DNA of 64,000 nt from an uncultured Spirochaetales bacterium (GTDB lineage Bacteria > Spirochaetota > Spirochaetia > Sphaerochaetales > Sphaerochaetaceae): contig CASFDA010000029.1 of the NCBI GenBank assembly GCA_949293335.1, forward strand, positions 91,192 through 155,191. The letters are read 5' to 3'. Positions 27,902 to 35,891 of this stretch are shown piece by piece. Every line of letters begins with the position of its first letter. Within the stretch, counting starts at the first letter, position 1. Position numbers and translations under genes: made by a program. The notes beneath the pieces were generated by a model. That model had not been told where the DNA came from, made no database searches, and worked only from the letters and a program-made list of their open reading frames with translations.

Positions 27902-29268
27902 CTCTTGGCACCGATGAACATGCCTTCTCGTGGAATGCCGAGATATATTCCGTCTCCCATGATGATCCTTCCCCTGAGAATCGTCATATGGACTTTCCCT
28001 GTCACTGTCCATCCGTCATAGCATGTATAGCCAGCTGCCGAGTGAATGCTTTCCGGAGACAGTACCCAGCTCTCATCAGGATCAAAGATCACAACATCTG
28101 CATCCGAACCTTCTTTCAGAACTCCCTTCTTCGGATAAAGGCCGAAAGCTTTTGCCGGCTTTGTCGACAAAAGATTAACGATCTGGGAAAGAGAGAGATG
28201 ACCATTTGATATCGCGAATGTATGGAGGAGAGGAAGCATCTCCTCAGTTCCAGGAATACCTGGATATATCTTCCTCACATCGCTCTCAGAAAGCTTCTGC
28301 TCTTTTGTGAACGAACAGTGATCGGTGGCGACGATTTCAATTTCGCCGTTTACCAGCGCCTCCTGCAGCGCGATATTGTCTTCTTCCTTCCTCAAAGGCG
28401 GAGTCATGATGTAAAGAGGCGCATCCTCTCTTTCAAGCAGGCTGTCGTTGAGGAAAAGGTAGTGCGGAGTAGTCTCTACTGTGACCTTGACACCCTCCGC
28501 ACGGAGATGTCGTACTTCCTCAAGTCCCTTTTTGGAAGAAAGATGCACGATATAGACAGGCATAGAAAGCTTCTTTGCAATCTCCCCGACATATCTGATG
28601 GCCTTTGCTTCGGCCTCACTCGGACGCAGTACAGGGTGACTTGAGCTCTTATAGTCCCCTCTGTACTCTTCACCTGCTTTCCTGATAGTCTCATCATCCT
28701 CCGCGTGAACGGCGACCATCAGGCCAAGATCCTTACAGATGGAGAATATCTTCTCAAGCTCTTCCTTCTTCTCGACGAGGTAGCCTACATCTTTATATGT
28801 CGTGAAGATCTTGATTGTACCGACTCCCCTGTTCTTCATCTCCTGAAGCTCTTCCCTGAGTGTGTCCCTATATTTGTAAACACCCTGATGAAGTGCGTAG
28901 TCGATCTCCATCTCCTTCATCTCACCAAGACGGCGGGAGAGAGAGGATGAGAGACTTTTCTTATCATCATCGGCAAAGTCAATTACTGTGGTGACACCAC
29001 CAAATGACGCAAGGCGTGAGCCCTCCTTGAAAGAATCTGCGGTGACAGTCCCTCTGGAGACCAAATGATAGTGCGTGTGGGCATCGATGAGGCCAGGAAG
29101 CACGCATTTGCCTTCTGCGCTTATTATCGTCGTGTCATAAGGAACACTCTCAGGATCAATTGAGGGCGCGATCCTCTTGATCTTGTTGCCTTCAATCAGG
29201 ATGTCTTCGTGGCGCACCCACTCCGTATCAACTAGAAGTCCGTCCTTGATAAGTATGCAATCGGCCAT
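27898..29268 (-). CDS. Dihydropyrimidinase / D-hydantoinase-family amidohydrolase
   Basis: 456 residues. Metal ligands of the cyclic amidohydrolases are visible: DAHTHYHL (~residue 60), the lysine that is carboxylated in GTIKIFTTYKD (~153), VHAEDD (~186), YIVHLSSKKG (~242) and VATDHCSF (~318). Dihydropyrimidinase opens 5,6-dihydrouracil in pyrimidine breakdown. Hydantoinase and allantoinase are related alternatives. Placement directly before a cytidine deaminase fusion favours pyrimidine use. The gene starts 12 bp after glyA on the same strand, so it is likely co-transcribed with it. Confidence 0.87.
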   Translation of the reverse strand: MADCILIKDGLLVDTEWVRHEDILIEGNKIKRIAPSIDPESVPYDTTIISAEGKCVLPGLIDAHTHYHLVSRGTVTADSFKEGSRLASFGGVTTVIDFADDDKKSLSSSLSRRLGEMKEMEIDYALHQGVYKYRDTLREELQEMKNRGVGTIKIFTTYKDVGYLVEKKEELEKIFSICKDLGLMVAVHAEDDETIRKAGEEYRGDYKSSSHPVLRPSEAEAKAIRYVGEIAKKLSMPVYIVHLSSKKGLEEVRHLRAEGVKVTVETTPHYLFLNDSLLEREDAPLYIMTPPLRKEEDNIALQEALVNGEIEIVATDHCSFTKEQKLSESDVRKIYPGIPGTEEMLPLLHTFAISNGHLSLSQIVNLLSTKPAKAFGLYPKKGVLKEGSDADVVIFDPDESWVLSPESIHSAAGYTCYDGWTVTGKVHMTILRGRIIMGDGIYLGIPREGMFIGAKR

Positions 29269-29280
29269 AAAATCTCCTAA

Positions 29281-30798
29281 TCACTCCTTATCCTCTACGA
29301 GGAACTCGTTCTCCAGGAATTCCAGATCAAGACAAGGATAAAGCAAGTGTTTCTTCAAAAGGTTATGGACAGCCGAGACAACAGTCTCTATGTCCTTTTT
29401 ATCCATTGTAGCCCTGTTTTTGGAAAGTGTCCCCTTCTGTTCGCCTTTTTCAATCAGCTGAGGCTTTGCATGCTTGAGGACGAATGAAATGATGGAGCTT
29501 ATTTCTTTCATGTCCTCCTTCTTCATGCCAAGCGTAGTGACTGCCGGCGTTCCGATCCTGAGCCCGGATGTGTACCAAGGACCGTTGGTATCATATGGAA
29601 GGGCATTCCTGTTCAGAGTTACCCCGCAACGTCTGAGAATGTACTCTGCCTGTCGCCCATTGAGGCCGAACGGTCGTACATCCAGTAACATAAGGTGATT
29701 ATCCGTACCACCTGTCAGGACGGTAACGCCATCTTCAATCAGGTAAGAAGAAAGGGCCCTGGCATTCTCCACTATATTCTTCGCATATTCCCTAAACGAA
29801 GGCTTCAAAGCCTCCTCGAAGCAGATAGCCTTAGCTGCCATTACATGCGGAAGCGGTCCGCCAATGACCATCGGACAGCCTTTGTCGATAGAGTCCTTGA
29901 ATTCGTTTGTTGTAAGAACAAGCCCTCCTCTTGGACCTCTCAATGTCTTATGTGTCGTGCTTGTGACAACATCAGCCCAAGGAACAGGATTATATTCGCC
30001 CTCAAACACACCACCGGCAACAAGGCCTGCAAAGTGTGCCATATCAACCATCAGGACAGCGCCAACTTTGTGGGCAATTTCACTCATTCTCCTGAAATCT
30101 ATCTTCCTCGGATAGGCAGAGTATCCAGCTAGGAGGATCAAAGGCCTGATCTCTTCTGCCATCCTCTCGATCTCATCATAGTCCAAGAGATCTGTCTCTT
30201 CATTCACCTGATAGGAGTATGCGTCAAACATCTGCGCGGAGACGTTCTGTCTGTAACCGTGCGTGAGATGTCCCCCTGAATAGTAATCCAATCCGAGAAG
30301 GCGCTGGTTATGACAAGCTGCTCTGATTTTGTCCCAATCCTCACGGGACATATGTGAAGTGTTCTTCACACCCATCTCATCCAGAGAAGGAACTATCACC
30401 CTCTGATTGAGGATAGCCCAGAACGCGCAGAGATTTGCATCTGCGCCGGAGTGTGGCTGTACATAGGCATGCTCTGCATGGAAAAGTTCCTTTGCCTTCT
30501 CCACTGCATATGACTCGATATCATCGACATTGTCACATCCTGCATAGAAACGATGATAAGGAAATCCTTCCGCATACTTATCTGTCAGCAGATTGCCCAT
30601 TGCAGGCTGCAGGGAAAGGGATGAGTAATTCTCGCTTGCTATCAGCTTAAGATAGTTTCTCTGGTCCCTGAGTTCACGCACGATCCTATCTGCGACAAGG
30701 GGAGACTCCCTCCTGATCAGAGTCAGTGACGAGACGTAGTTGATCATCTCTGTATTTTCTGTTCCGTTCTTTTCAATCCATTTTCCTAGAGCATCCAT
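29281..30798 (-). CDS. glyA: Serine hydroxymethyltransferase (long form)
   Basis: PLP enzyme converting serine and tetrahydrofolate to glycine and methylene-THF. The Schiff-base lysine lies in VTSTTHKTLRGPRGG (~residue 265). LIASENYSS (~54), HSGADANLCAFWAIL (~117) and DMAHFAGLVAGG (~245) are also conserved. At 505 residues it is about 90 longer than E. coli GlyA. It has an insert after YAEGFPYHRFYAG and a C-terminal extension, as in the long spirochaetal type. The start has weak SD sequence. It heads the reverse-strand operon through dihydropyrimidinase, and is divergent from infA. Confidence 0.95.
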   Translation of the reverse strand: MDALGKWIEKNGTENTEMINYVSSLTLIRRESPLVADRIVRELRDQRNYLKLIASENYSSLSLQPAMGNLLTDKYAEGFPYHRFYAGCDNVDDIESYAVEKAKELFHAEHAYVQPHSGADANLCAFWAILNQRVIVPSLDEMGVKNTSHMSREDWDKIRAACHNQRLLGLDYYSGGHLTHGYRQNVSAQMFDAYSYQVNEETDLLDYDEIERMAEEIRPLILLAGYSAYPRKIDFRRMSEIAHKVGAVLMVDMAHFAGLVAGGVFEGEYNPVPWADVVTSTTHKTLRGPRGGLVLTTNEFKDSIDKGCPMVIGGPLPHVMAAKAICFEEALKPSFREYAKNIVENARALSSYLIEDGVTVLTGGTDNHLMLLDVRPFGLNGRQAEYILRRCGVTLNRNALPYDTNGPWYTSGLRIGTPAVTTLGMKKEDMKEISSIISFVLKHAKPQLIEKGEQKGTLSKNRATMDKKDIETVVSAVHNLLKKHLLYPCLDLEFLENEFLVEDKE

Positions 30799-30883
30799 AG
30801 TTCATCCTCACTCGGTTTTATCGGATTTTAGCATTTTAGCATTATCTGATGAACTAGGAACAAGACGAAACAAGCGAGTCGCG

Positions 30884-30912
30884 TTGACAGGAGAAAGGGC
30901 TATGCCTAAACT
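30884..30912 (+). promoter_or_regulatory. Sigma70-type promoter of infA
   Basis: Perfect -35 TTGACA (30884-30889), 17-nt spacer, and -10 TAAACT (30907-30912, 4 of 6 matches). This lies 29 bp before the infA ATG, with an AAGGAG between. Confidence 0.7.
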
Positions 30913-30940
30913 ATTTGTGGTCTGAGACCAAGGAGTTACA

Positions 30941-31159
30941 ATGGCAAAAGAAGAAGCGATTGAAGTTGAAGGAGTAGTAAAGGAAGCACTTCCAAACACT
31001 ATGTTCCGCGTAGAGCTTCAGAACAAGCTCGTGATCCTTGCCCACCTTAGCGGCAAGATGAGGAAACATTACATCAGAATTGTTCCCGGAGATACAGTAA
31101 GGGTTGAACTTTCCCCATATGATCTCACAAAAGGCAGGATCGTCTACAGGGAAAGGTAG
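30941..31159 (+). CDS. infA: Translation initiation factor IF-1
   Basis: A 72-residue S1-fold protein that binds the ribosomal A site during initiation. [32 protein letters not shown] and [21 protein letters not shown] match IF-1 across the full length. A strong ribosome-binding site (AAGGAG) and a near-consensus promoter sit just upstream. It is transcribed alone and convergent with the Smr gene. Confidence 0.97.
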   Translation: MAKEEAIEVEGVVKEALPNTMFRVELQNKLVILAHLSGKMRKHYIRIVPGDTVRVELSPYDLTKGRIVYRER

Positions 31160-31181
31160 TCTCTGCCTTCCCCCGTTTCCC

Positions 31182-32297
31182 TCAATCATTCTTTTTCTTG
31201 AGTATTACCCAGTAAGCGCCAGAGCCCCCGTAATTGATGGGAGCCTTGCTTTTTTCACTCACCAGAGGTGATGAAGAAAGATACTCATCAACCATCTCCC
31301 TTATCACAGAAACACCTTCTTCTGAATGAAGTCCCTTGCCTGTGATTATAGAGACTTTACGTATCCCATTGGACATGCATTCTGAAAAGAAATCATCAAC
31401 CGCCTTACGGCCTTCTTCCCGTGTCATGCCATGCAGATCCAGAGTCGACTGAGGGAGCATAGTACGGAGTTTGCTGATCGTATATTCGACTTTCTTCTCT
31501 CCATCGTCCCCTTTTTCCTTGAGCATCTCCTCGAATGTCTTCTGAGGAGGACGTTCACTCTTAACCTTCTTTCCTCCCCTCTTTCCTTCATCACTTTTCT
31601 TCGGGGAATAGAAAGAATCAAGGATTTCAGAGAAGTCTTTCTCAGGAGTGTAAGTACTCTTCTCTGTGTTATCCTCTCTTACATCCACTTCCTTCTCTTC
31701 CTCTTTCTTTTCTGTCCTTACAAACGATTCATTATTTCCGTAAATAGACCAGGAAGCATTGGGATTCCTCACCTCATCATCCTCTGGGGTCTTGAAAAGA
31801 TGTTCGCTCTCTATCTTGACTTCTTCCTTCAGCTTATCCTCAGTGATTGCCGTTTTTTCCGTCTTCTGAGGCGTTTCTTCCTCTTTTTTCTCTTCTCTTT
31901 CAGGAAGTTCCTCGCCTTCAAATTGAGCTAGAATAGTAGCAAATGACTTGGTCGCCTTGTAAGTGCTTTTAGGCGCATCCTTCACTTCCTTCTTCTTTCC
32001 TCTGTTCTCCCATTTCTCGAATATGGAGGCAAAGTCTGTTGATTCTTCAACAGCCTTAGCTTTCTTCAATGCATAAGGATTTCCCGTCTTCTCGTATGCA
32101 TTGAGGATATCCGCAAAAGATGCATCAGGGTCATACCCGCCGACGATTTCGGAACCTGTCTTCTCCCTTCTCTCCTCTTTTCTGGCTTCCGCTTTCTCCT
32201 TGAGGACTATTGATGAGAACGGAGAGATCTCCTCTTCTTTCACTTCCCTCTTCTTGAAATTGTTATTCTTCTGTACTTTCCTTCCTCTTCTTCCCAT
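31182..32297 (-). CDS. Smr-domain protein with long charged N-terminal region
   Basis: 371 residues. The last ~90 form an Smr (MutS2 C-terminal-like) domain: STLDLHGMTREEGRKAVDDF, KVSIITGKGLHS, and the terminal YGGSGAYWVIL. Smr domains are nucleic-acid endonucleases or ribosome-associated nucleases. The first ~270 residues are Lys/Glu-rich, low in complexity and probably disordered, with a loosely repeated motif (F-A-D/T/S-I-L plus 'DPDASFADIL', 'STDFASIFEKW', 'KSFATILAQF', 'KDFSEILDSF') spaced at intervals. These repeated short amphipathic units look like docking motifs. It starts 2 bp after the CBS-ACT gene, in the same operon. Confidence 0.83.
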   Translation of the reverse strand: MGRRGRKVQKNNNFKKREVKEEEISPFSSIVLKEKAEARKEERREKTGSEIVGGYDPDASFADILNAYEKTGNPYALKKAKAVEESTDFASIFEKWENRGKKKEVKDAPKSTYKATKSFATILAQFEGEELPEREEKKEEETPQKTEKTAITEDKLKEEVKIESEHLFKTPEDDEVRNPNASWSIYGNNESFVRTEKKEEEKEVDVREDNTEKSTYTPEKDFSEILDSFYSPKKSDEGKRGGKKVKSERPPQKTFEEMLKEKGDDGEKKVEYTISKLRTMLPQSTLDLHGMTREEGRKAVDDFFSECMSNGIRKVSIITGKGLHSEEGVSVIREMVDEYLSSSPLVSEKSKAPINYGGSGAYWVILKKKND

Positions 32298-32299
32298 AG

Positions 32300-32938
32300 T
32301 TACTCTCCCGGAGTAATGATAGACCGGGCAAACGGTGAGATCAGGCTCTCCAGAAGGTCACTGTCCGCGCCCTGGACTTTGAGAGTAAGAGTATAGACAC
32401 CCTTTTCCTCTTCCAGAGTGCAGAGACTGATTATTGAGATATTGTTCTCAGCCAGTACTTTAGAGATCTTGGCCAGCGTTCCGATCTTGTCATCGACTTC
32501 GAAGGTAATCCGGGTACCATAATTCCTTGCTCCAAATAGATCCATCAGGATACTGAACATGTCGCTTCTAGAAAGCACACCTATCAGCTTCTGGTCCTCC
32601 AGCACAGGAAGGAACGAAAGATCCTCTGTGATCATAAGTCTTGCAGCCTTCTCCACCGATGTGTTTGGCCCTATAGTGATGACTTCCTTTGTCATCAGCT
32701 TGTCTATCGTAAGATTGCTAACTTCGTATGCCATCTCAAGAAGTGACATGTTCTTCTCGTCGGTAAGAGAGGCTTTGAGAATATCCTTTTCGGTAATCAC
32801 CCCAACAAGATTTCCTTTCCTGTCCAAAACAGGAACTTTCGCGATGTTCTCTCTTCTCATAAGGCGAAGGGCATCGACTGCAGTCATGTCATTGTATGCA
32901 ACTACCGGATTCTTGCTTATCTTCCTCTCTATTGTCAT
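32300..32938 (-). CDS. CBS-pair and ACT-domain regulatory protein (AcuB-like)
   Basis: 212 residues from the ATG at 32938, which has GGAGTGAGGA upstream. Ten codons of possible upstream extension are rejected. Two CBS motifs are present (KNPVVAYNDMTAVDALRLM with GVITEKDIL, and TIGPNTSVEKAARLM with GVLSRSDMF). A C-terminal ACT domain (FEVDDKIGTLAKISKVLAENNISIISL) follows. CBS pairs bind adenylates and ACT domains bind amino acids, so this is a metabolite sensor without a catalytic domain. It resembles AcuB of Bacillus, whose role is unclear. It is transcribed with the Smr protein. Confidence 0.87.
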   Translation of the reverse strand: MTIERKISKNPVVAYNDMTAVDALRLMRRENIAKVPVLDRKGNLVGVITEKDILKASLTDEKNMSLLEMAYEVSNLTIDKLMTKEVITIGPNTSVEKAARLMITEDLSFLPVLEDQKLIGVLSRSDMFSILMDLFGARNYGTRITFEVDDKIGTLAKISKVLAENNISIISLCTLEEEKGVYTLTLKVQGADSDLLESLISPFARSIITPGE

Positions 32939-33067
32939 TTCCTCACTCCTTCTGAAAGTGACACACAAAACATCAAGGACGTGAAATCTCCGTCCTTAAC
33001 TATAAAATTTAATACGTTCATAATAAGGAAAACAAATGGAAGTTTGAACAATTTTCAGAAGATATTC

Positions 33068-33544
33068 TCAGAGATCATGCCCTTCATGCCTAAGAAGCCA
33101 TATCTTCCTGTCTATGCCTGAAGAATATCCGGTAAGGCTTCCATCGCTTCCTATGACTCTATGGCATGGAATGATAATTGAAATCGGATTATGCCCCACT
33201 GCCGTGCCGACAGCACGTGCTGCCGTGCCTTCACGTCTAGCCAGCTCTTTGTATGTCACGGTCTCTCCGTACGGTATACTCAGCATTTGCCTGCAGATTT
33301 TTACTCTGAATTCCGAACCAGAAAGGCTCAGCGGAAAAGAAAGCGCAGGCCTCTTTCCTGAAAAATAATCGTCAAGCCATCTCCTCGCACCCTGAATGAA
33401 AGGAGTATCCTCCTCTGCCAAGTCAGAGCCCAATCCTTCCTTATAGTACTTGCAGCCTTCGAACCAGAGCCCAGAGAGCCCATTCTCATTCGAAGAAAGA
33501 AGGATCCTGCCTAACGGAGAATCATAGTATCCGATAAAAGTCAT
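33068..33544 (-). CDS. ogt: Methylated-DNA-protein cysteine methyltransferase
   Basis: A 158-residue suicide repair enzyme that takes the methyl group from O6-methylguanine. The acceptor cysteine is in IIIPCHRVIGSDGSLTGYSSG (the PCHRV motif at ~residue 127-131). The DNA-binding helix region SIPYGETVTYKELARREG and the arginine finger AARAVGTAVGHNP are complete. The short N-terminal domain (DSPLGRILLSSNENGLSGLW) lacks an AraC-type Ada extension. It is divergent from tRNA-Arg. Confidence 0.94.
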   Translation of the reverse strand: MTFIGYYDSPLGRILLSSNENGLSGLWFEGCKYYKEGLGSDLAEEDTPFIQGARRWLDDYFSGKRPALSFPLSLSGSEFRVKICRQMLSIPYGETVTYKELARREGTAARAVGTAVGHNPISIIIPCHRVIGSDGSLTGYSSGIDRKIWLLRHEGHDL

Positions 33545-33644
33545 GGCTTAAGTGTAAGGACAGAGTATGTACGATGCAACAACAAACAGAATTTTCCACA
33601 CCTTGCCATAACAGATGAAAACGTGATATTTTCTCTATTACGTT

Positions 33645-33718
33645 GATCCTGTAGCTCAGCTGGATAGAGCGTCCGCCTCCTAAGCGGAAGGTCAGCAGTT
33701 CGAATCTGCTCAGGGTCA
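33645..33718 (+). tRNA. tRNA-Arg (anticodon CCU)
   Basis: Full cloverleaf. The acceptor GATCCTG pairs with CAGGGTC (one G-U), followed by discriminator A. The D-arm has GTAGCTCAGCTGGATAGAGC, the anticodon stem TCCGC/GCGGA encloses loop CTCCTAA (anticodon CCT, reads AGG), and the T-arm is CAGCAGTTCGAATCTGCTC. CCA is not encoded. The DNA immediately downstream is repetitive. Confidence 0.95.
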
Positions 33719-33726
33719 TCTAAATA

Positions 33727-33797
33727 CACAAAAGGTGATACAAAGCCTTTTTCTTTAAAGCAAGGAGCGGTATACTAAGAAGTCGCTCCTTATTTTA
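33727..33797 (+). repeat. tRNA-tail repeat, copy 1, with terminator
   Basis: CAAAAGGTGATACAAAGCC begins the tail. It ends with AAGGAGCG (33762-33769) pairing with CGCTCCTT (33784-33791), then ATTTTAT: an intrinsic terminator for tRNA-Arg. Divergent copies of the whole unit recur at 34723-34796 and, in part, at 35525-35560. Confidence 0.65.
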
Positions 33798-33916
33798 TAG
33801 CCCACAAAGGGTTAAGGTATAAGATCGCTCGAAACATAGGCTGTATCACTTTGAAAAAATACTCAGAATCGCTTATTTTAAGACAAATCCCGGATTCCTC
33901 TGTATTTCCCTGAAAA

Positions 33917-33968
33917 CTTTAGCCACTCCACCCTGAATTTCGCCCAATCACATTGAGTTTCGCCCAAT
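33917..33968. repeat. IS-end-like repeats before the DUF4258/YgiT pair
   Basis: TGAATTTCGCCCAAT (33934-33948) and TGAGTTTCGCCCAAT (33954-33968) repeat with a 20-bp period. CTTTAGCCACTCC lies just before them. Short repeats at the ends are typical of IS21-like elements. A related copy follows the pair at 34658. The flanks 33798-33916 and 33969-34093 hold no recognisable gene. Confidence 0.5.
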
Positions 33969-34105
33969 AGTGCAAAATCTGTTTGAGATTGTGAGAACGA
34001 AAATGAATCTCCACCCATGTCCATTCCGAACTCGACAAAAACAGCTTTCGCAGGGCTGATGTGATATTATTAACTTGAGTAAGCAAAACTCCAATGAAGG
34101 AATTG

Positions 34106-34411
34106 ATGGATATAGAAAGAATCAAAGAGCTATCAACTGCTAGTCAGATAAGGTGGTCAGCCCATGTTGCTCAACGGATGATGGAAAGATCCATCTCGAG
34201 ATCTGATGTGATAAGTGCAATACATACGGGAGAGATTATAGAAGACTATCCAGAGGATTTTCCTCTCCCAAGTTGTCTCATATTAGGGATAGTCAATGAA
34301 AACCCCATACATGTTGTGGTTGCACAAGATAAAGAAGAAATTGTTATAATATCAGTGTATCGGCCCGATTTGGATAAGTTTGAGCCAGATTTCAGGACAA
34401 GGAGGAAATAA
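34106..34411 (+). CDS. DUF4258 protein, putative toxin
   Basis: About 101 residues from the ATG at 34106, which has AAGGA four bases upstream. An ATG at 34094 is an alternative. The DUF4258 pattern is clear: IRWSAHVAQRMMERSISRSD, then AIHTGEIIEDYPEDFPLPS, HVVVAQDKEEIVIISVYRPD. DUF4258 proteins are small RelE/MqsR-like folds predicted to be mRNA-cleaving toxins. The gene is followed after one base by a YgiT-type zinc-finger antitoxin gene, a common arrangement. Activity is not established. The pair sits inside IS-like repeats downstream of a tRNA. Confidence 0.85.
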   Translation: MDIERIKELSTASQIRWSAHVAQRMMERSISRSDVISAIHTGEIIEDYPEDFPLPSCLILGIVNENPIHVVVAQDKEEIVIISVYRPDLDKFEPDFRTRRK

Positions 34412-34412
34412 T

Positions 34413-34637
34413 ATGTGTTCATATTGCCGTGGAAAAGAACTTCAAGAATCTACAACAACATATGTAGCAGTGCTCGGTGATTATACAATCATCATCAAGA
34501 ATGTCCCTTGTCTGGAATGCACTCAGTGTGGAGAAAAGTATTATACAGACGAGGTTATGCAGAATATCGAGAGAATTGTAACGAAGGCAAAGGAGCTGAA
34601 TAGCGAGTTCTTCGTAGCTGAATACAAAGTGGCCTGA
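34413..34637 (+). CDS. YgiT-type zinc-finger protein, putative antitoxin
   Basis: A 74-residue protein from the ATG at 34413, where AAGGAGG stands five bases upstream. The 5' extension to 34380 overlaps the toxin gene and is rejected. It has two CxxC zinc knuckles, MCSYCRGKEL and CLECTQCGEKYYTDE, as in the N-terminal half of MqsA, plus a helix VMQNIERIVTKAKEL. The DNA-binding HTH half of MqsA is missing, so autoregulation would need another factor. It is expected to bind and neutralise the DUF4258 product. Confidence 0.83.
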   Translation: MCSYCRGKELQESTTTYVAVLGDYTIIIKNVPCLECTQCGEKYYTDEVMQNIERIVTKAKELNSEFFVAEYKVA

Positions 34638-34657
34638 ATGCTAGCCGCTTTTGCTGA

Positions 34658-34690
34658 TTTTAGCCACTCCTTCAGAAGTTTCGACCGATT
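34658..34690. repeat. Repeat flanking the DUF4258/YgiT pair, downstream copy
   Basis: TTTTAGCCACTCC then GTTTCGACCGATT mirrors, in the same orientation, CTTTAGCCACTCC ... ATTTCGCCCAAT at 33917-33948. The two copies bracket the gene pair as an imperfect direct repeat. Confidence 0.5.
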
Positions 34691-34722
34691 GTATCATCAA
34701 GTACGTTCAAACACATCTTATA

Positions 34723-34796
34723 ACATAAAATGTGATACAAAACCTTTTCTAATCAAACAAGGAGTAGCAATAATAGAAGCCGCTCCTTATTTCTTT
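34723..34796 (+). repeat. tRNA-tail repeat, copy 2, with terminator
   Basis: ATAAAATGTGATACAAAACC, then AAGGAG ... CTCCTT with a T-rich end, the same order as the unit right after tRNA-Arg. No tRNA precedes this copy. Confidence 0.6.
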
Positions 34797-35153
34797 ACAT
34801 AAAAAGAATTGTGACATGATTTGCTGGAATCCGACTATCGGCTGGGGACAATTATAAGCCTTGGAATCAAAGCTATTGATCATGTGATGTTTACACTTTT
34901 GATACAATCAGGATTCTGAGACATATCTCAAAGACACAATTACCATCAAGATTATTCTTTTTATTACAAGTAATTATAAACAAGATATCATCTTTAGATA
35001 AACACCACTATGGCAATTAACAAGAAGATGCCGATGAGGAAAACCAGTCCTCTTATGTGCTTTCAGATTCTTTAGCCACACCTATGGGTATTTTCGTTTC
35101 AGGGTTCAATTTGAGTGAGGCGGAACCACCTACCCCGCCTCTTCCTTCACACA
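34797..35153. other. Stretch without a recognisable gene
   Basis: AT-rich sequence with no convincing gene. The plus-strand frame at 35057-35251 has no ribosome-binding site and runs antisense to a transposase-like remnant. I regard it as spurious. Confidence 0.4.
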
Positions 35154-35398
35154 TCACCGAAGATATGTTTCCGCCCATAAGCTCCATGCAGCAAACTCAA
35201 CTCGGAGAATCATCTCTTTATAGTTTCTGTATTTCAGTCCATCAGTTATGAAGTTGACCTCAGAAGGAACAATCTCCAGAAGCTTTTTAGTTTTCAGATT
35301 CTGCCTACAATAGACCGTTCCGAAGACAATCCTTTCTCCTTTGCCGGATGTTTTCCGTTCATTCTCATTACCAAAATACTTTATTGTCCCAGCTGATC
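35154..35398 (-). pseudogene. Transposase-like remnant
   Basis: An 80-codon minus-strand frame without a start reads GTIKYFGNENERKTSGKGER, then VFGTVYCRQNLKTKKLLEIV and FITDGLKYRNY before a stop at 35154. The spacing of YFG..., a VFG strand, and TDG(L)xxYRNY resembles the core of IS1595/IS1-like DDE transposases. The family call is uncertain. No intact element is left. Confidence 0.4.
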
Positions 35399-35854
35399 AT
35401 ATAAACTTTTAAATAAGAACAACAGATTCAGCTCCACGAATGATTCTGCTGTCCAGATAAACGTAGAGACCTTTATTTCACCTTATATTCATTTTCAATT
35501 AGCATTAGTGCACAACACAATCTGCACATAAAAGGTGAAGCAAAGCCTTTCTCTCTGAATCTTTCATGTCAGCCACCTCGTATTGTCAGATTTGGAGGCA
35601 TGCAATATACCGAATCGACATGAAGTCAACAATCGACTTTCCATGGCAGTACAATATTCTTATCACTGCACAAAGACATAGGATGAGAACCTAGGATAGC
35701 AACTACTGCCCTTTTCATCACGTGGCAGTGGAAACTATAAGGACTCAGAGGACAAGGAACGTGCACACCTCATCAAGGATACAGCTTTGACGTCTCCTAT
35801 ATACCCATCATGCCAATACTGATGTAACGGAAAGAATACTCATAACAGCATCCA
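35399..35854. other. Gene-free stretch with partial third tRNA-tail repeat
   Basis: At 35525-35560, ACATAAAAGGTGAAGCAAAGCC repeats the first half of the tRNA-tail unit, without its terminator hairpin. The rest has no recognisable gene. Confidence 0.45.
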
Positions 35855-35891
35855 TTGACAGCATTATAACATTGTTATATAACGCTGTTAT
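35855..35891 (+). promoter_or_regulatory. tetR promoter with two tandem 13-bp operator palindromes
   Basis: -35 TTGACA (35855-35860), 17-nt spacer, -10 TATAAC (35878-35883). Two perfect inverted repeats abut each other: ATAAC-ATT-GTTAT (35866-35878) and ATAAC-GCT-GTTAT (35879-35891), and the ATG follows immediately. They cover the spacer, the -10 and the start point, so bound TetR should block its own promoter. Confidence 0.75.

Noticed and set aside
33762..34796. CRISPR array, suggested by repeated units after tRNA-Arg
   Set aside because: Only two or three copies about 0.8-1 kb apart, of unequal length, with genes between them and no cas genes.
34797..34915. Plus-strand peptide ESDYRLGTIISLGIKAI resembling a short piece of the PrmC C-terminus ([14 protein letters not shown])
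   Set aside because: The match is about ten residues, other frames run through it, and no start or ribosome-binding site exists. Chance similarity is more likely than a duplicated prmC fragment.
35057..35251. A 64-codon plus-strand frame in the tRNA-Arg accessory patch
   Set aside because: No ribosome-binding site or family, and it is antisense to the transposase-like remnant.
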